Positions 24,454 through 32,359 of a stretch of DNA of 42,811 nt are shown here, piece by piece. Source of the stretch: Bacteroidota bacterium (GTDB lineage Bacteria; Bacteroidota; Bacteroidia; Sphingobacteriales; Sphingobacteriaceae); the NCBI GenBank assembly GCA_013286985.1, contig JABDEQ010000009.1, positions 1 to 42,811 on the forward strand, given 5' to 3'. A program made the translations under genes and the position numbers. Each line of letters opens with the position of its first letter. Within the stretch, counting starts at the first letter, position 1. The notes under the pieces are model-generated. The model saw only the letters and a program-made list of their open reading frames with translations, was not told the origin of the DNA and did not search any database.

Positions 24454-25398
24454 ATGCCTTTACAGTTTAACCCGGTTAAATTATTTGCAGGCTCCGGTAC
24501 TCAGCAACTGGCAGCAAATATCGCCGCGGCTTATGGCCGGGATTTAGGCGATGTAGCCATATCGCGTTTCAGCGATGGCGAATTTCAACCTCATTTTAAT
24601 GAATCGGTGCGTGGGTGTGATGTTTTTTTAATTCAATCAACATGTCCGCCTACTGATAACCTGATGGAACTATTAATGATGACTGATGCCGCCCGTCGTG
24701 CATCTGCTCATTATGTAACCGCGGTTATTCCTTATTTCGGGCTTGCGCGTCAGGATAGAAAAGATAAGCCACGTGTGGCAATAGGTGCTAAACTGGTGGC
24801 TAATTTGTTGGTAGCATCGGGCGTTAACCGCATCATGACCATGGATCTGCATGCCGCGCAGATACAAGGCTTTTTTGATATTCCGGTTGATCACCTGGAT
24901 GCATCTATCATTTTTGTTCCGTATATCAAAAGTCTGAAATTAAAGAATTTAACTGTTGCTTCGCCCGATATGGGTGGCTCATACAGGGCTCGTACCTTTG
25001 CTAAATTCTTCAATGCTGAAGTAGTGATTTGCGATAAGCGCCGTAAACGCGCCAATGAAATTGAATCGATGACTTTAATTGGTGATGTAACCGATCAGGA
25101 CATTGTGTTGATTGATGATATTTGCGATACTGCAGGTACTTTAGCAAAAGCAGCCGGACTAATAATGGAGCGGGGAGCCCGCAGCGTACGTGCTGTTTGC
25201 ACACATCCAATTTTATCGGGCAAAGCTTATGAAACTATCGAGAACTCGGTATTAACTGAATTAATTGTTACCGATACTATACCGCTTAAATATCAAAGCA
25301 GTAAAATAAAGGTGTTAACCACTGCAAACTTGTTTGCCAGTGCAATAATGAACGTAAACGAGCATGGTTCAATAAGCCAGCTGTTTAAGGTAGATTGA
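24454..25398 (+). CDS. prs: Ribose-phosphate pyrophosphokinase (PRPP synthetase)
   Basis: A 314-aa class I enzyme of normal length. Visible signatures are FAGSGTQQLAANIAAAYG at the N-terminus, ISRFSDGEFQP, PYFGLARQDRKDKPRVAIGA (the ATP/ribose-5-phosphate flexible loop), MDLHAAQIQGFFDIPVDHL and the PRPP-binding loop VLIDDICDTAGTL. It makes PRPP for purine, pyrimidine, histidine and NAD synthesis. It is first in the prs-rplY-pth series; the gap to rplY is 127 nt. Confidence 0.98.
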   Translation: MPLQFNPVKLFAGSGTQQLAANIAAAYGRDLGDVAISRFSDGEFQPHFNESVRGCDVFLIQSTCPPTDNLMELLMMTDAARRASAHYVTAVIPYFGLARQDRKDKPRVAIGAKLVANLLVASGVNRIMTMDLHAAQIQGFFDIPVDHLDASIIFVPYIKSLKLKNLTVASPDMGGSYRARTFAKFFNAEVVICDKRRKRANEIESMTLIGDVTDQDIVLIDDICDTAGTLAKAAGLIMERGARSVRAVCTHPILSGKAYETIENSVLTELIVTDTIPLKYQSSKIKVLTTANLFASAIMNVNEHGSISQLFKVD

Positions 25399-25525
25399 GT
25401 TTAGCCGATGGTTTATGGTTCATAGTCCATAGCCGTTCAGATATAAAAACTATGGATTTTAAATGAATACAAACAATACCATGGGCAACGGCTCGTGGAC
25501 TTTTTAAATAAATAAAAACAAATAA
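25399..25525. repeat. ATGGTTCATAG word-type inverted repeats between prs and rplY
   Basis: GATGGTTTATGGTTCATAG (25409-25427) is followed by CCATAG and later CTATGG words, and CCATGGGCAACGGCTCGTGG near 25480-25499. Together these can fold into an extended imperfect hairpin. No gene is seen here. Confidence 0.5.
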
Positions 25526-26110
25526 ATGAAATCAATTGCTATTAGCGGTTCTCCAAGAGAGAACGTAGGGAAAAGAGACGCTAAAGAACTGCGTTACCAG
25601 GCATTAGTGCCGGCAGTACTTTACGGTGGGGCTACCCAAACCCACTTTTCAGTGTCCGCAGCTGATTTGAAAGCCGTAGTTTATACGCCGGTTGTTCATT
25701 TCATCAACTTAGAAATTGCTGGTGTAAAATCACAAGCTATCATCAAAGATCTTCAGTTTCATCCATTAACTGAACAAATTATTCACGTTGACTTTTTATT
25801 GTTAGACGAGAAAAAACCGATCACCATTGAGATCCCTGTTAAATTAACCGGAACTTCTCCAGGTGTTAAAACTGGTGGTAAACTGGTTCAAAAATTGAGA
25901 AAATTGCGTATCAAAGCGCTTCCGAAAGATCATTTGGACGCTATTGAAGTAAGCATCGAAACTTTAGAAGTTGGTAAATCAGTTAAAGTTGGCGACATTA
26001 AAGTTGACAACCTAACCATTACTAATGCTAAAGAAGATACTATCGTATCTGTAACTACTTCACGTGCATTACGTCAGGCTGAACAAGAAGCCGCTCAAGG
26101 TAAAAAATAA
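25526..26110 (+). CDS. rplY: 50S ribosomal protein L25 / general stress protein Ctc
   Basis: A 194-aa protein of the long (CTC-type) L25 form. The N-terminal 5S-rRNA-binding L25 domain is residues 1-92 (SPRENVGKRDAKELRYQALV, VLYGG, KDLQFHPLTEQIIHVDFLLL) and the C-terminal TL5 domain residues 95-190 (ITIEIPVKLTGTSPGVKTGG ... LEVGKSVKVGDI). It binds 5S rRNA in the large subunit. It lies between prs and pth, an order common in Bacteroidota, and ends at a strong terminator. Confidence 0.97.
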   Translation: MKSIAISGSPRENVGKRDAKELRYQALVPAVLYGGATQTHFSVSAADLKAVVYTPVVHFINLEIAGVKSQAIIKDLQFHPLTEQIIHVDFLLLDEKKPITIEIPVKLTGTSPGVKTGGKLVQKLRKLRIKALPKDHLDAIEVSIETLEVGKSVKVGDIKVDNLTITNAKEDTIVSVTTSRALRQAEQEAAQGKK

Positions 26111-26156
26111 TTCCACCCCCTAGCCCCCCCTGAAGGGGGAACAATAGGAAACGATT

Positions 26157-26190
26157 AACAGCGATAAGTGCGAACTTATCGCTGTTTTTG
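26157..26190 (+). terminator. Intrinsic terminator of rplY
   Basis: A perfect 13-bp stem AACAGCGATAAGT / ACTTATCGCTGTT (26157-26169 with 26174-26186) with loop GCGA and T-run. Confidence 0.88.
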
Positions 26191-26211
26191 TTTAAAAGTA
26201 ATATCTTCGCC

Positions 26212-26254
26212 GTTTAAAATAGCGATGGGTTTAAAACCCATCGCTATTTTAAAC
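26212..26254. repeat. 43-nt perfect palindrome, core GGGTTTAAAACCC
   Basis: Bases 26212-26232 pair completely with 26234-26254 around one central A. The design is the same as at 5945-5991, with a different outer arm. Confidence 0.9.
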
Positions 26255-26296
26255 AAATTGCAAATCAAAAATTCCCCCTTCAGGGGGTTAGGGGGT

Positions 26297-26857
26297 ATGA
26301 AATATTTAATAGTAGGATTAGGAAACATTGGCCCCGAGTATGCCGATACCAGGCATAATATCGGTTTTATGATACTTGATGAATTGGCAAAGCAGGAGTC
26401 CGCACAGTTTTTCAACATGCGCCTGGCTTACTATACCGAAGTAAATTATAAAGCCCGTACCCTGCATTTGATAAAACCTACAACCTACATGAATCTGAGC
26501 GGTAAAGCTCTTAATCACTGGATGAAGGAGCTGAAGATACCGGTTGAAAATGTATTGGTATTGGTTGATGATATTGCCCTGCCATTCGGAACCCTGCGCC
26601 TTAAGCCTAAAGGCAGCGCCGCCGGCCACAACGGACTGAAACACATTGAAGCAACCCTGGGCCACAACGATTATGCCCGCCTGCGTTTCGGCGTTAGCGA
26701 TAATTTCCCCAAAGGCCGGCAGGTTGATTATGTGTTGGATGGTTTTGATAAAGATGAGCTGCCCGAATTACCTGCGTTAATTGACCGGTCCATAGAAATC
26801 ATTAAGAGCTTTGTAACCATAGGTGCCGAGCTTACCATGACAAAATATAACCGTTAG
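26297..26857 (+). CDS. pth: Peptidyl-tRNA hydrolase
   Basis: A 186-aa protein of normal length from the ATG at 26297 (MKYLIVGLGNIGPEYADTRH). The frame is open upstream but there it translates a palindrome and repeat, so it is leader. Family signatures are GLGNIGPEYADTRHNIGFMI with the catalytic His, KPTTYMNLSG, LVDDIALPFGTLRLKPKGSA and GHNGLKHIEATLG. It releases peptides from peptidyl-tRNA dropped by ribosomes. The start codon sits one base after a GGGGG tract of the repeat element. Confidence 0.97.
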   Translation: MKYLIVGLGNIGPEYADTRHNIGFMILDELAKQESAQFFNMRLAYYTEVNYKARTLHLIKPTTYMNLSGKALNHWMKELKIPVENVLVLVDDIALPFGTLRLKPKGSAAGHNGLKHIEATLGHNDYARLRFGVSDNFPKGRQVDYVLDGFDKDELPELPALIDRSIEIIKSFVTIGAELTMTKYNR

Positions 26858-27018
26858 AATTATCCCCAAATCATAGCCTGATTACTGAAATCGTCGCATT
26901 TCAATTAAAAAATCATGACGCAAATGTTAAATAACTAATTATTTAGTTAAAATATGTTAAATCTTTTTTTTCTTGTAACGCTTTACTTAACTTTTGTGTC
27001 TATTATCCTGAATCACTT

Positions 27019-29481
27019 ATGAAAAAGTTTTTACTATTAGCTGTCTTTTGTTTAATTACGGGCCTTTTGAAGGCTCAAACGGCACCGCAAACCATAAAAG
27101 TTACAGGTGTTGTTATTGATTCAACAGCCAATAAACCATTGGGGTATGTTACCGTGGTAGTGCAGGATGCTGTAACCGCAAAACCGGTAATGTCTGGTTT
27201 GAGTAAGGACGATGGTAGCTTTGAATTAAAGGTGCCTAAAGGGAAAGCTTATCAGTTGGCGCTTGCTTCCATAGGCTACAGCAGTAAAGCAATAAAAATA
27301 TCCAATACTGCTGCTGATGTAAACACCGGGAAGGTGTTTTTATCTGTGTCGAGTAATTCGCTCAAGGAAGTTGCTATTACCGCGGTTAAACCCATAATGA
27401 AACAAGAGGTCGACCGTATTAGCTATAACGTACAAAATGATCCGGAGAGCAAAGCGCTTACAGCCCTGGATATGATGCGTAAAGTGCCCTTATTATCAGT
27501 AGATGCCAGCGACAATATTAAAATGAAAGGCAGTGGTAATTATAAAATTTTAATAAACGGTAAAGAATCTGCCCTGATGGCCAAAAATCCATCGGATGTA
27601 TTAAAGGCTATGCCTGCCGATAATATTGAAAGAATTGAAGTAATCACTACCCCGCCTGCTAAGTACGATGCCGAAGGCTTAACGGGTATCATTAATATCA
27701 TCACCAAAAAGAATGCCGACCAGGGATATAATGCAAATATCAGCGGCCGTTATAACAGCGTTTACGGCCCTGGCCTGTACGGACATGGAAGTGTTAAAGA
27801 AGGTAAGCTGGGAGTAAGCATATTTGCAGGGACTAACTATAACACTGGTTATAACGCCGCTTTTGGCAATACGCAAAACATTTATGGCGGCCAATCCACA
27901 GTGCAAAACGGCTACGGGAGCAATAAATTTCACAACTATTTTGGCACGGCCGAGTTAAGTTATGAATTGGACAGCCTTAACCTGTTAACGGGCTCATTTC
28001 AGATGTACCATGGCAGGGGCGATCAGGACAATGACCAAACTTCAGTAACAACAAACTACGATGGTTCCATTGCCCAACAGTATGGCCAGCAAACTTCCGG
28101 ATTCAATACTTTTCAGGGGCTTGACGCAACTATTAATTACCAGCTGGGATTTAAGCGAAGCAAAGATCAATTGCTTACCTTATCTTACAAATACAGCTAT
28201 TCGCCCAATACCAACTACAGCAACAATACTTTTTCGGACAGGCTAAATTATGATGAGTCTATACAGCCTGATTTTTTTCAAAACAACAACTCGGGCGAGC
28301 GGGCACATACTATACAGATTGACTATGCTGAACCCTTTAAAAAATTAACCCTTGAAGCAGGAGCTAAAGCTATTTTAAGGACCGATTTCAGCGATTTTAA
28401 TCGGTCGGACCTAGATCCGGCTACCATGGATTATGTAGAAAACCCAATTTATACGGATGATTTTAACTACGAGCAAAATGTATACAGTTTGTATAACTCG
28501 TATCAGTTAAAACTTGACAAGTGGACCGCCAAGGCTGGTTTAAGGTTGGAACATACTACGGTGAATGGCGATTTTACTTCTGTTAACACTACGGTTGATC
28601 AGAACTATAATAATTTAATTCCGTCTGTTTCCATACAACGTAGTTTTAAAACCAGCAGCATTAATTTTGGATTTACACAACGCATACAACGACCGGGCAT
28701 TTACCAGTTAAACCCTTTTGTTGACAATTCGAACCCTAAATTTATCAGCACAGGTAACCCAAATCTGAAACCCGAACTGAATAATAATTTCGAACTTACC
28801 TATAGCAACTTCTCAAAAAACTCATTTACTGCCGGATTGAGCTACCAGTTTTCAAATAACTCTATACAGAATGTATCCAGTTTAAGTGTAGATAGTGTAC
28901 CCAACAACAAACCAGATACGGTTACTAAAACCACCTATCAGAATTTAGGCAGCAACCGCACCCTGGGCTTTAATGTTAATACCAACATTAACTTTACCAA
29001 AGCATTGTCATTAAGCTTAAATGGGCAGGTTTCAAAAGTATGGCTGCGTGGTACCTATAATGATCAGTTTTATGAAAATACAGGTATTACAGGCAACGCT
29101 TTTGCCAATGCGAGCTATAAGTTTAACGGAGGCTACCGTATTGGCATCGATGCAGGGTTTTTTAGCGGCGATGTAACACTACAGGGGCATACCAGTAATT
29201 TTATTTATAATGCATTGGTAATTACTAAAGAGTTCTGGAACAAAAATGCCACCATTTCATTGGTGGCAAATGACCCTGAAAGTAAATATCATGATGATAC
29301 ATCCACTACAAGAACAGCCGATTATTATCAATCATCATTTAACCAGAACCCTTACCGTACGTTTGCGGTGCGATTTAGCTATAAATTTGGTAAACTAAAC
29401 AGCGAGATAAAGAAAAATGAGCACGGTATTAATAATGATGATACCAAGGGCGGTGGTGGAAAAAGCAACAGCGGAAGCTAA
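27019..29481 (+). CDS. Outer-membrane receptor, TonB-dependent-like, OMP_b-brl_3 family (paralogue 1)
   Basis: An 820-aa protein with a signal peptide (MKKFLLLAVFCLITGLLKAQ), a CarboxypepD_reg-like domain (about 24-110, VTGVVIDSTANKPLGYVTVV), a plug domain (about 120-230, ALDMMRKVPLLSVDASDN, VITTPPAKYDAEGLTGIINI) and a 22-strand-type barrel to the end with the YKFGKLNS close of outer-membrane beta-barrel family proteins and a flexible Gly/Ser tail. No TonB box is evident, so energy coupling is uncertain. The ligand is unknown. It has the same length as the paralogue at 32360, and the two share long near-identical segments such as SLYNSYQLKLDKWTAKAGLR. It is followed by a terminator and then blaI. 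Confidence 0.92.
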   Translation: MKKFLLLAVFCLITGLLKAQTAPQTIKVTGVVIDSTANKPLGYVTVVVQDAVTAKPVMSGLSKDDGSFELKVPKGKAYQLALASIGYSSKAIKISNTAADVNTGKVFLSVSSNSLKEVAITAVKPIMKQEVDRISYNVQNDPESKALTALDMMRKVPLLSVDASDNIKMKGSGNYKILINGKESALMAKNPSDVLKAMPADNIERIEVITTPPAKYDAEGLTGIINIITKKNADQGYNANISGRYNSVYGPGLYGHGSVKEGKLGVSIFAGTNYNTGYNAAFGNTQNIYGGQSTVQNGYGSNKFHNYFGTAELSYELDSLNLLTGSFQMYHGRGDQDNDQTSVTTNYDGSIAQQYGQQTSGFNTFQGLDATINYQLGFKRSKDQLLTLSYKYSYSPNTNYSNNTFSDRLNYDESIQPDFFQNNNSGERAHTIQIDYAEPFKKLTLEAGAKAILRTDFSDFNRSDLDPATMDYVENPIYTDDFNYEQNVYSLYNSYQLKLDKWTAKAGLRLEHTTVNGDFTSVNTTVDQNYNNLIPSVSIQRSFKTSSINFGFTQRIQRPGIYQLNPFVDNSNPKFISTGNPNLKPELNNNFELTYSNFSKNSFTAGLSYQFSNNSIQNVSSLSVDSVPNNKPDTVTKTTYQNLGSNRTLGFNVNTNINFTKALSLSLNGQVSKVWLRGTYNDQFYENTGITGNAFANASYKFNGGYRIGIDAGFFSGDVTLQGHTSNFIYNALVITKEFWNKNATISLVANDPESKYHDDTSTTRTADYYQSSFNQNPYRTFAVRFSYKFGKLNSEIKKNEHGINNDDTKGGGGKSNSGS

Positions 29482-29506
29482 AAGCTAAACGATAACGAAT
29501 TGGAAG

Positions 29507-29533
29507 CCTGCTCATAAATAGCAGGTTTTTTTA
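29507..29533 (+). terminator. Intrinsic terminator after receptor 1
   Basis: The stem is CCTGCT (29507-29512) and AGCAGG (29520-29525) with a 7-nt loop, followed by seven T. Confidence 0.8.
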
Positions 29534-29555
29534 TTTGAGATTGTTTTTTGCATAG

Positions 29556-29573
29556 ATAAGAAATTATTCTTAT
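29556..29573. promoter_or_regulatory. Candidate BlaI operator 1
   Basis: ATAAGAA-ATTA-TTCTTAT is an 18-bp inverted repeat repeated exactly at 29630-29647. A possible -33 TTTG (29547-29550) lies just before it and a weak -7 element (TATTTTAT, 29571) overlaps its end, so a bound repressor would block RNA polymerase. Confidence 0.6.
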
Positions 29574-29612
29574 TTTATTTATCTGATTATCAATATTTTA
29601 TAATTTAATAAA

Positions 29613-29626
29613 GCAAAATATTTTGC
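29613..29626. repeat. 14-bp perfect palindrome between the two operators
   Basis: GCAAAATATTTTGC is fully self-complementary. It lies 3 nt before operator 2 and could be a further binding site or part of a promoter. Confidence 0.6.
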
Positions 29627-29627
29627 A

Positions 29628-29649
29628 TGATAAGAAATTATTCTTATCA
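29628..29649. promoter_or_regulatory. Candidate BlaI operator 2, just before the blaI start codon
   Basis: Arms TGATAAGAA and TTCTTATCA around ATTA form a 22-bp perfect inverted repeat containing the same 18 bp as operator 1. It ends 7 nt before the ATG at 29657. Confidence 0.65.
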
Positions 29650-29656
29650 TTGTTAT

Positions 29657-30061
29657 ATGAAAAAATCAAAAGACCAAAACAGCTCATTATCAGAGCCTAC
29701 CAAGTCTGAGCTGGAGATACTTCAGGTACTGTGGGAGTTTGGCCCATCAACGGCCCGTTTTGTTAATGATTATATCAACAAAGAAAAACGCCCGGTAATT
29801 TATATGTCTACTCTTAAACTGATGCAGATAATGGTTGAGAAAAGTTTGCTCGAAAAAGACAGCAGCCAGATGACCCACATTTATAAAGCAGCGGTGGAAG
29901 AAGGCAAAACCAAAGGCTTTTTGCTGGATAGGGTAGTGGACAACCTGTTTAACGGCTCGGCCAGTAATTTAATGATGCAACTTTTAGGTAATAAAAAAAT
30001 TTCCCCAAAAGAGATCGAGGAGTTTAAAGAATTAATTAAAAAAATTGATCAAAAAGACTAA
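29657..30061 (+). CDS. blaI: BlaI/MecI/CopY-family transcriptional repressor
   Basis: A 134-aa protein from the ATG at 29657 (MKKSKDQNSSLSEPTKSELE). The frame is open 10 codons earlier but those codons overlap operator 2. The N-terminal winged helix-turn-helix (about 15-80) has the family pattern TKSELEILQVLWEFGPSTAR and RPVIYMSTLKLMQIMVEKSL. The C-terminal half is the dimerisation helix region where the partner protease normally cuts. It should repress its own operon through the two inverted repeats upstream. The neighbouring M56 gene begins 4 nt after its stop, the classic blaI-blaR1 pairing. The targets may include the flanking receptors, not necessarily beta-lactamase. Confidence 0.93.
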   Translation: MKKSKDQNSSLSEPTKSELEILQVLWEFGPSTARFVNDYINKEKRPVIYMSTLKLMQIMVEKSLLEKDSSQMTHIYKAAVEEGKTKGFLLDRVVDNLFNGSASNLMMQLLGNKKISPKEIEEFKELIKKIDQKD

Positions 30062-30065
30062 AGAT

Positions 30066-31340
30066 ATGGCAACCTCATTTTTAACTCAGTGGTTCTCGGA
30101 TCAAACCATAAAAGCTACCTGCTGGACATTGATCCACTCGCTTTGGATAGGGCTCATTATTGCCGCATTAGCGGGCCTGGTAATAGCGCTTACCAAAAAG
30201 GCAACCTCGCGTATGCGTTACCAACTTTTATGCGGCGTGTTGCTTTTGTTTGTGCTATCAACGGCTTTTACTTTTTACTTGGAGTTAGGCAGCGGTAATG
30301 GTAATCTGAATTTTGCTCATCGTATCACAAAAATATCGGTAAATGATGGCATAGGCAACGAAATTAAAGTTGGGCCGGCTGAAACTAACCTGGTAAATCA
30401 GGTAATTATTTTTCTGAACCAGCAAATTGGTTGGATATTTCTGGTTTGGTTGATATGCTTTGCCGTGAAAAGTGTGAAATTGATGGGAGGCTTATTTTAT
30501 ATTCATCGTATCCGCACACAAAAAGTGCATTTAATTGATGAGGAGTGGAGAGATAAAGTTTTACTATTTAGCAAGAAATTAGGCATCAGCCAAAAAGTAA
30601 CCCTGCTTCAATCAGAGTTGGTAAAAGTGCCGGTAACCATTGGGGTGCTTAAACCCGTTATATTACTGCCGCTGGGTTTGTTGTTGCAATTACCCGCAGG
30701 CCAGATCGACACTATTTTATGGCATGAACTGGCTCACATCTATCGAAGAGATTACCTGATTAATATACTCCAGGAGATTGTTGAAGTCGTATTTTTCTTT
30801 AACCCGGCATTGTTATGGTTATCGGCTTTGATAAGAGAAGAAAGAGAGGCTTGTTGCGATGACCTGGTTTTGGCCAATGTTTCGCAAAAAGGGAACTACC
30901 TGCAAGCCCTGCTTAATTTTCACGAATATGCAGATATTTCTGTAAAACACGCTATGGCGCTTGGTTTGGGCCGCAATCAGCTAAAAAACAGACTGAAACG
31001 GATGGTAAATCTCGAAAACAAGAGGTTAAGCATTGTTGAAAAGGTTATCCTGCTATCGGGTATTGTAGTATTATCTCTATTAAGTTTTATACCGAAAGCA
31101 AATTCAGAAATTCAGCACACGGCAATTTTTTTGAAAAAGAACTTACTGGCTATAATGGTTAAAGCAAATAAAGATGATCGTCCGCAGATTACAACTGAGC
31201 GACCTAAAATGAAATCGCTTATTACTAATCATCAGATAGATGATAAAATTATTGTGCAACCGCTGCTAAAAGATTCGCTTACTGCAGACACGTCCGTTAA
31301 ATTGACCAGTATATCATTTATGCATACTGACGCCGATTAG
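30066..31340 (+). CDS. M56-family (BlaR1-like) membrane metallopeptidase, ended by an in-frame amber codon
   Basis: A 424-aa protein from the ATG at 30066. There are four or so membrane helices in the N-terminal part (TLIHSLWIGLIIAALAGLVI, YQLLCGVLLLFVLSTAFTFY, IFLVWLICFAVKSV), a cytoplasmic zinc-protease domain with HELAH (His220, Glu221, His224) and downstream REEREACCDD, then another helix (VILLSGIVVLSLLSFIP). It would cleave BlaI on an external signal. The frame continues open past the TAG at 31338-31340 for 290 more codons, so the natural protein was about 714 aa. The penicillin-binding sensor domain of true BlaR1 is absent. The protease domain remains intact. Confidence 0.88.
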   Translation: MATSFLTQWFSDQTIKATCWTLIHSLWIGLIIAALAGLVIALTKKATSRMRYQLLCGVLLLFVLSTAFTFYLELGSGNGNLNFAHRITKISVNDGIGNEIKVGPAETNLVNQVIIFLNQQIGWIFLVWLICFAVKSVKLMGGLFYIHRIRTQKVHLIDEEWRDKVLLFSKKLGISQKVTLLQSELVKVPVTIGVLKPVILLPLGLLLQLPAGQIDTILWHELAHIYRRDYLINILQEIVEVVFFFNPALLWLSALIREEREACCDDLVLANVSQKGNYLQALLNFHEYADISVKHAMALGLGRNQLKNRLKRMVNLENKRLSIVEKVILLSGIVVLSLLSFIPKANSEIQHTAIFLKKNLLAIMVKANKDDRPQITTERPKMKSLITNHQIDDKIIVQPLLKDSLTADTSVKLTSISFMHTDAD

Positions 31341-32210
31341 GCAATCCGGGTTTTAAGGGCAAAAGATGATTTGGGCAACCTGTATTATTTAAAAACGGTT
31401 AACAATCAGCTTACGTTTATGCAGATAAATGGCAAAACAGTTAAAAGTGAAGATTTACCCAAATACCAGCACCTGGCTGATGGAATAAACAAATCAGCGG
31501 AGAACTTAAGACTTGTGAAATACCAGAATATGGCACGCCTGAAAGCATTGCGGGATGAAAATAGAAACCATGAATTGGCAGCTGATGATGAAATGCAGGT
31601 GATGAAATTGAGAAGAATGTCATCCCTTGACAGAAATGATTCAGTGAAACTAAAAGAGATTAAGGTTAAATATAATGTTACGCCTAAAATGACGATGAAA
31701 TTTCGGAAGGATATAGTTTTGCATAAGGATACCAATATTACAAAAGCAGAAATGCGTAACGAACTTTACCTGGTAAAAGCGAAAACCGTTGATGAAGTTG
31801 CCCTAAAAAGAGCCATTGATGCGAAGATGAATTTGAAGATTCAGAAAATGGAAAAGAGAAGTGATTCGCTGAGAAAGGTGAGAGATACACTGATGATAAA
31901 AAGACGGGCTTTTAATAAAAAGAATGATTCACTTTATTTTAGACGCCGTGATGCAGAGCAGCAAATAGTGAAAGAGGAAATGAAAGGGATTATCAATGAC
32001 CTGATTACTGCCAATGTGGTTAAGGATAAAAACAGCCTGAGCTGGTTTGGGCTTACCGAAACCGAATTAATTGTAAACGGGGTAAAACAACCCGAAGAAA
32101 TACAAAAGAAATTAGCCGAAAAGTATATCAGAAATCCACGTTTTGGATTTTACTATGGCCCTGTGCAAATGTATGGCATGGGATACTTCTACGGTAAAAA
32201 CGATCTTTAA
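31341..32210 (+). pseudogene. C-terminal periplasmic part of the M56 peptidase, separated by TAG
   Basis: It is in the same frame as the preceding gene with no further stop until 32208-32210. The stretch right after the TAG reads AIRVLRAKDDLGNLYYLKTV, which looks like the continuous (D-x-G-N-xYYxK) segment common after the last helix of Bacteroidota M56 proteins. The remainder is highly charged and helical, with a coiled-coil character (KRSDSLRKVRDTLMIKRR), and ends in an aromatic/glycine-rich tail (FGFYYGPVQMYGMGYFYG). No good start codon lies near its beginning (the first candidates are a TTG at 31371 and an internal ATG at 31419). Without suppression it is probably not made. Confidence 0.7.
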
Positions 32211-32220
32211 TCTAACATCC

Positions 32221-32248
32221 GCATGAGGAATAACTGATCGCCTCATGC
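32221..32248 (+). terminator. Hairpin after the M56 gene
   Basis: GCATGAGG (32221-32228) pairs with CCTCATGC (32241-32248) around a 12-nt loop. There is no proper T-run, so the terminator strength is doubtful. Confidence 0.45.
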
Positions 32249-32359
32249 TTCCAATACTAACTTATTAACGGGGTACCATGCCTCGTACCTCAATTTTTTT
32301 GAAAATACAATTTTCGAAGGGGCTTTGCTATGCCCTTAACCGAACAAAAACATCAACCT

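Larger units (their letters stand above)
26115..26296. repeat. REP-like inverted pair enclosing a terminator and a palindrome
   Basis: The element at 26115-26141 (ACCCCCTAGCCCCCCCTGAA...) reappears inverted at 26272-26296 (TTCCCCCTTCAGGGGGTTAG...), differing by one substitution and two extra C. Between them lie the rplY terminator (26157-26190) and the 43-nt palindrome (26212-26254). The right element abuts the pth start codon. Confidence 0.8.

Noticed and set aside
26168..26296. Upstream extension of pth with 43 extra codons
   Set aside because: It translates a terminator arm, a palindrome and a G-tract repeat; the Pth family N-terminus begins at 26297.
22829..30061. Beta-lactam resistance module (serine hydrolase plus blaI/blaR1-like pair)
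   Set aside because: The hydrolase is 6 kb from the regulator, belongs to a broad esterase/peptidase group, and the M56 protein has no penicillin-binding sensor domain.
31371..32210. Independent gene starting at the TTG at 31371
   Set aside because: It is in the same frame as the M56 peptidase, begins inside a segment continuous with it, and lacks a convincing start; an amber interruption explains it better.
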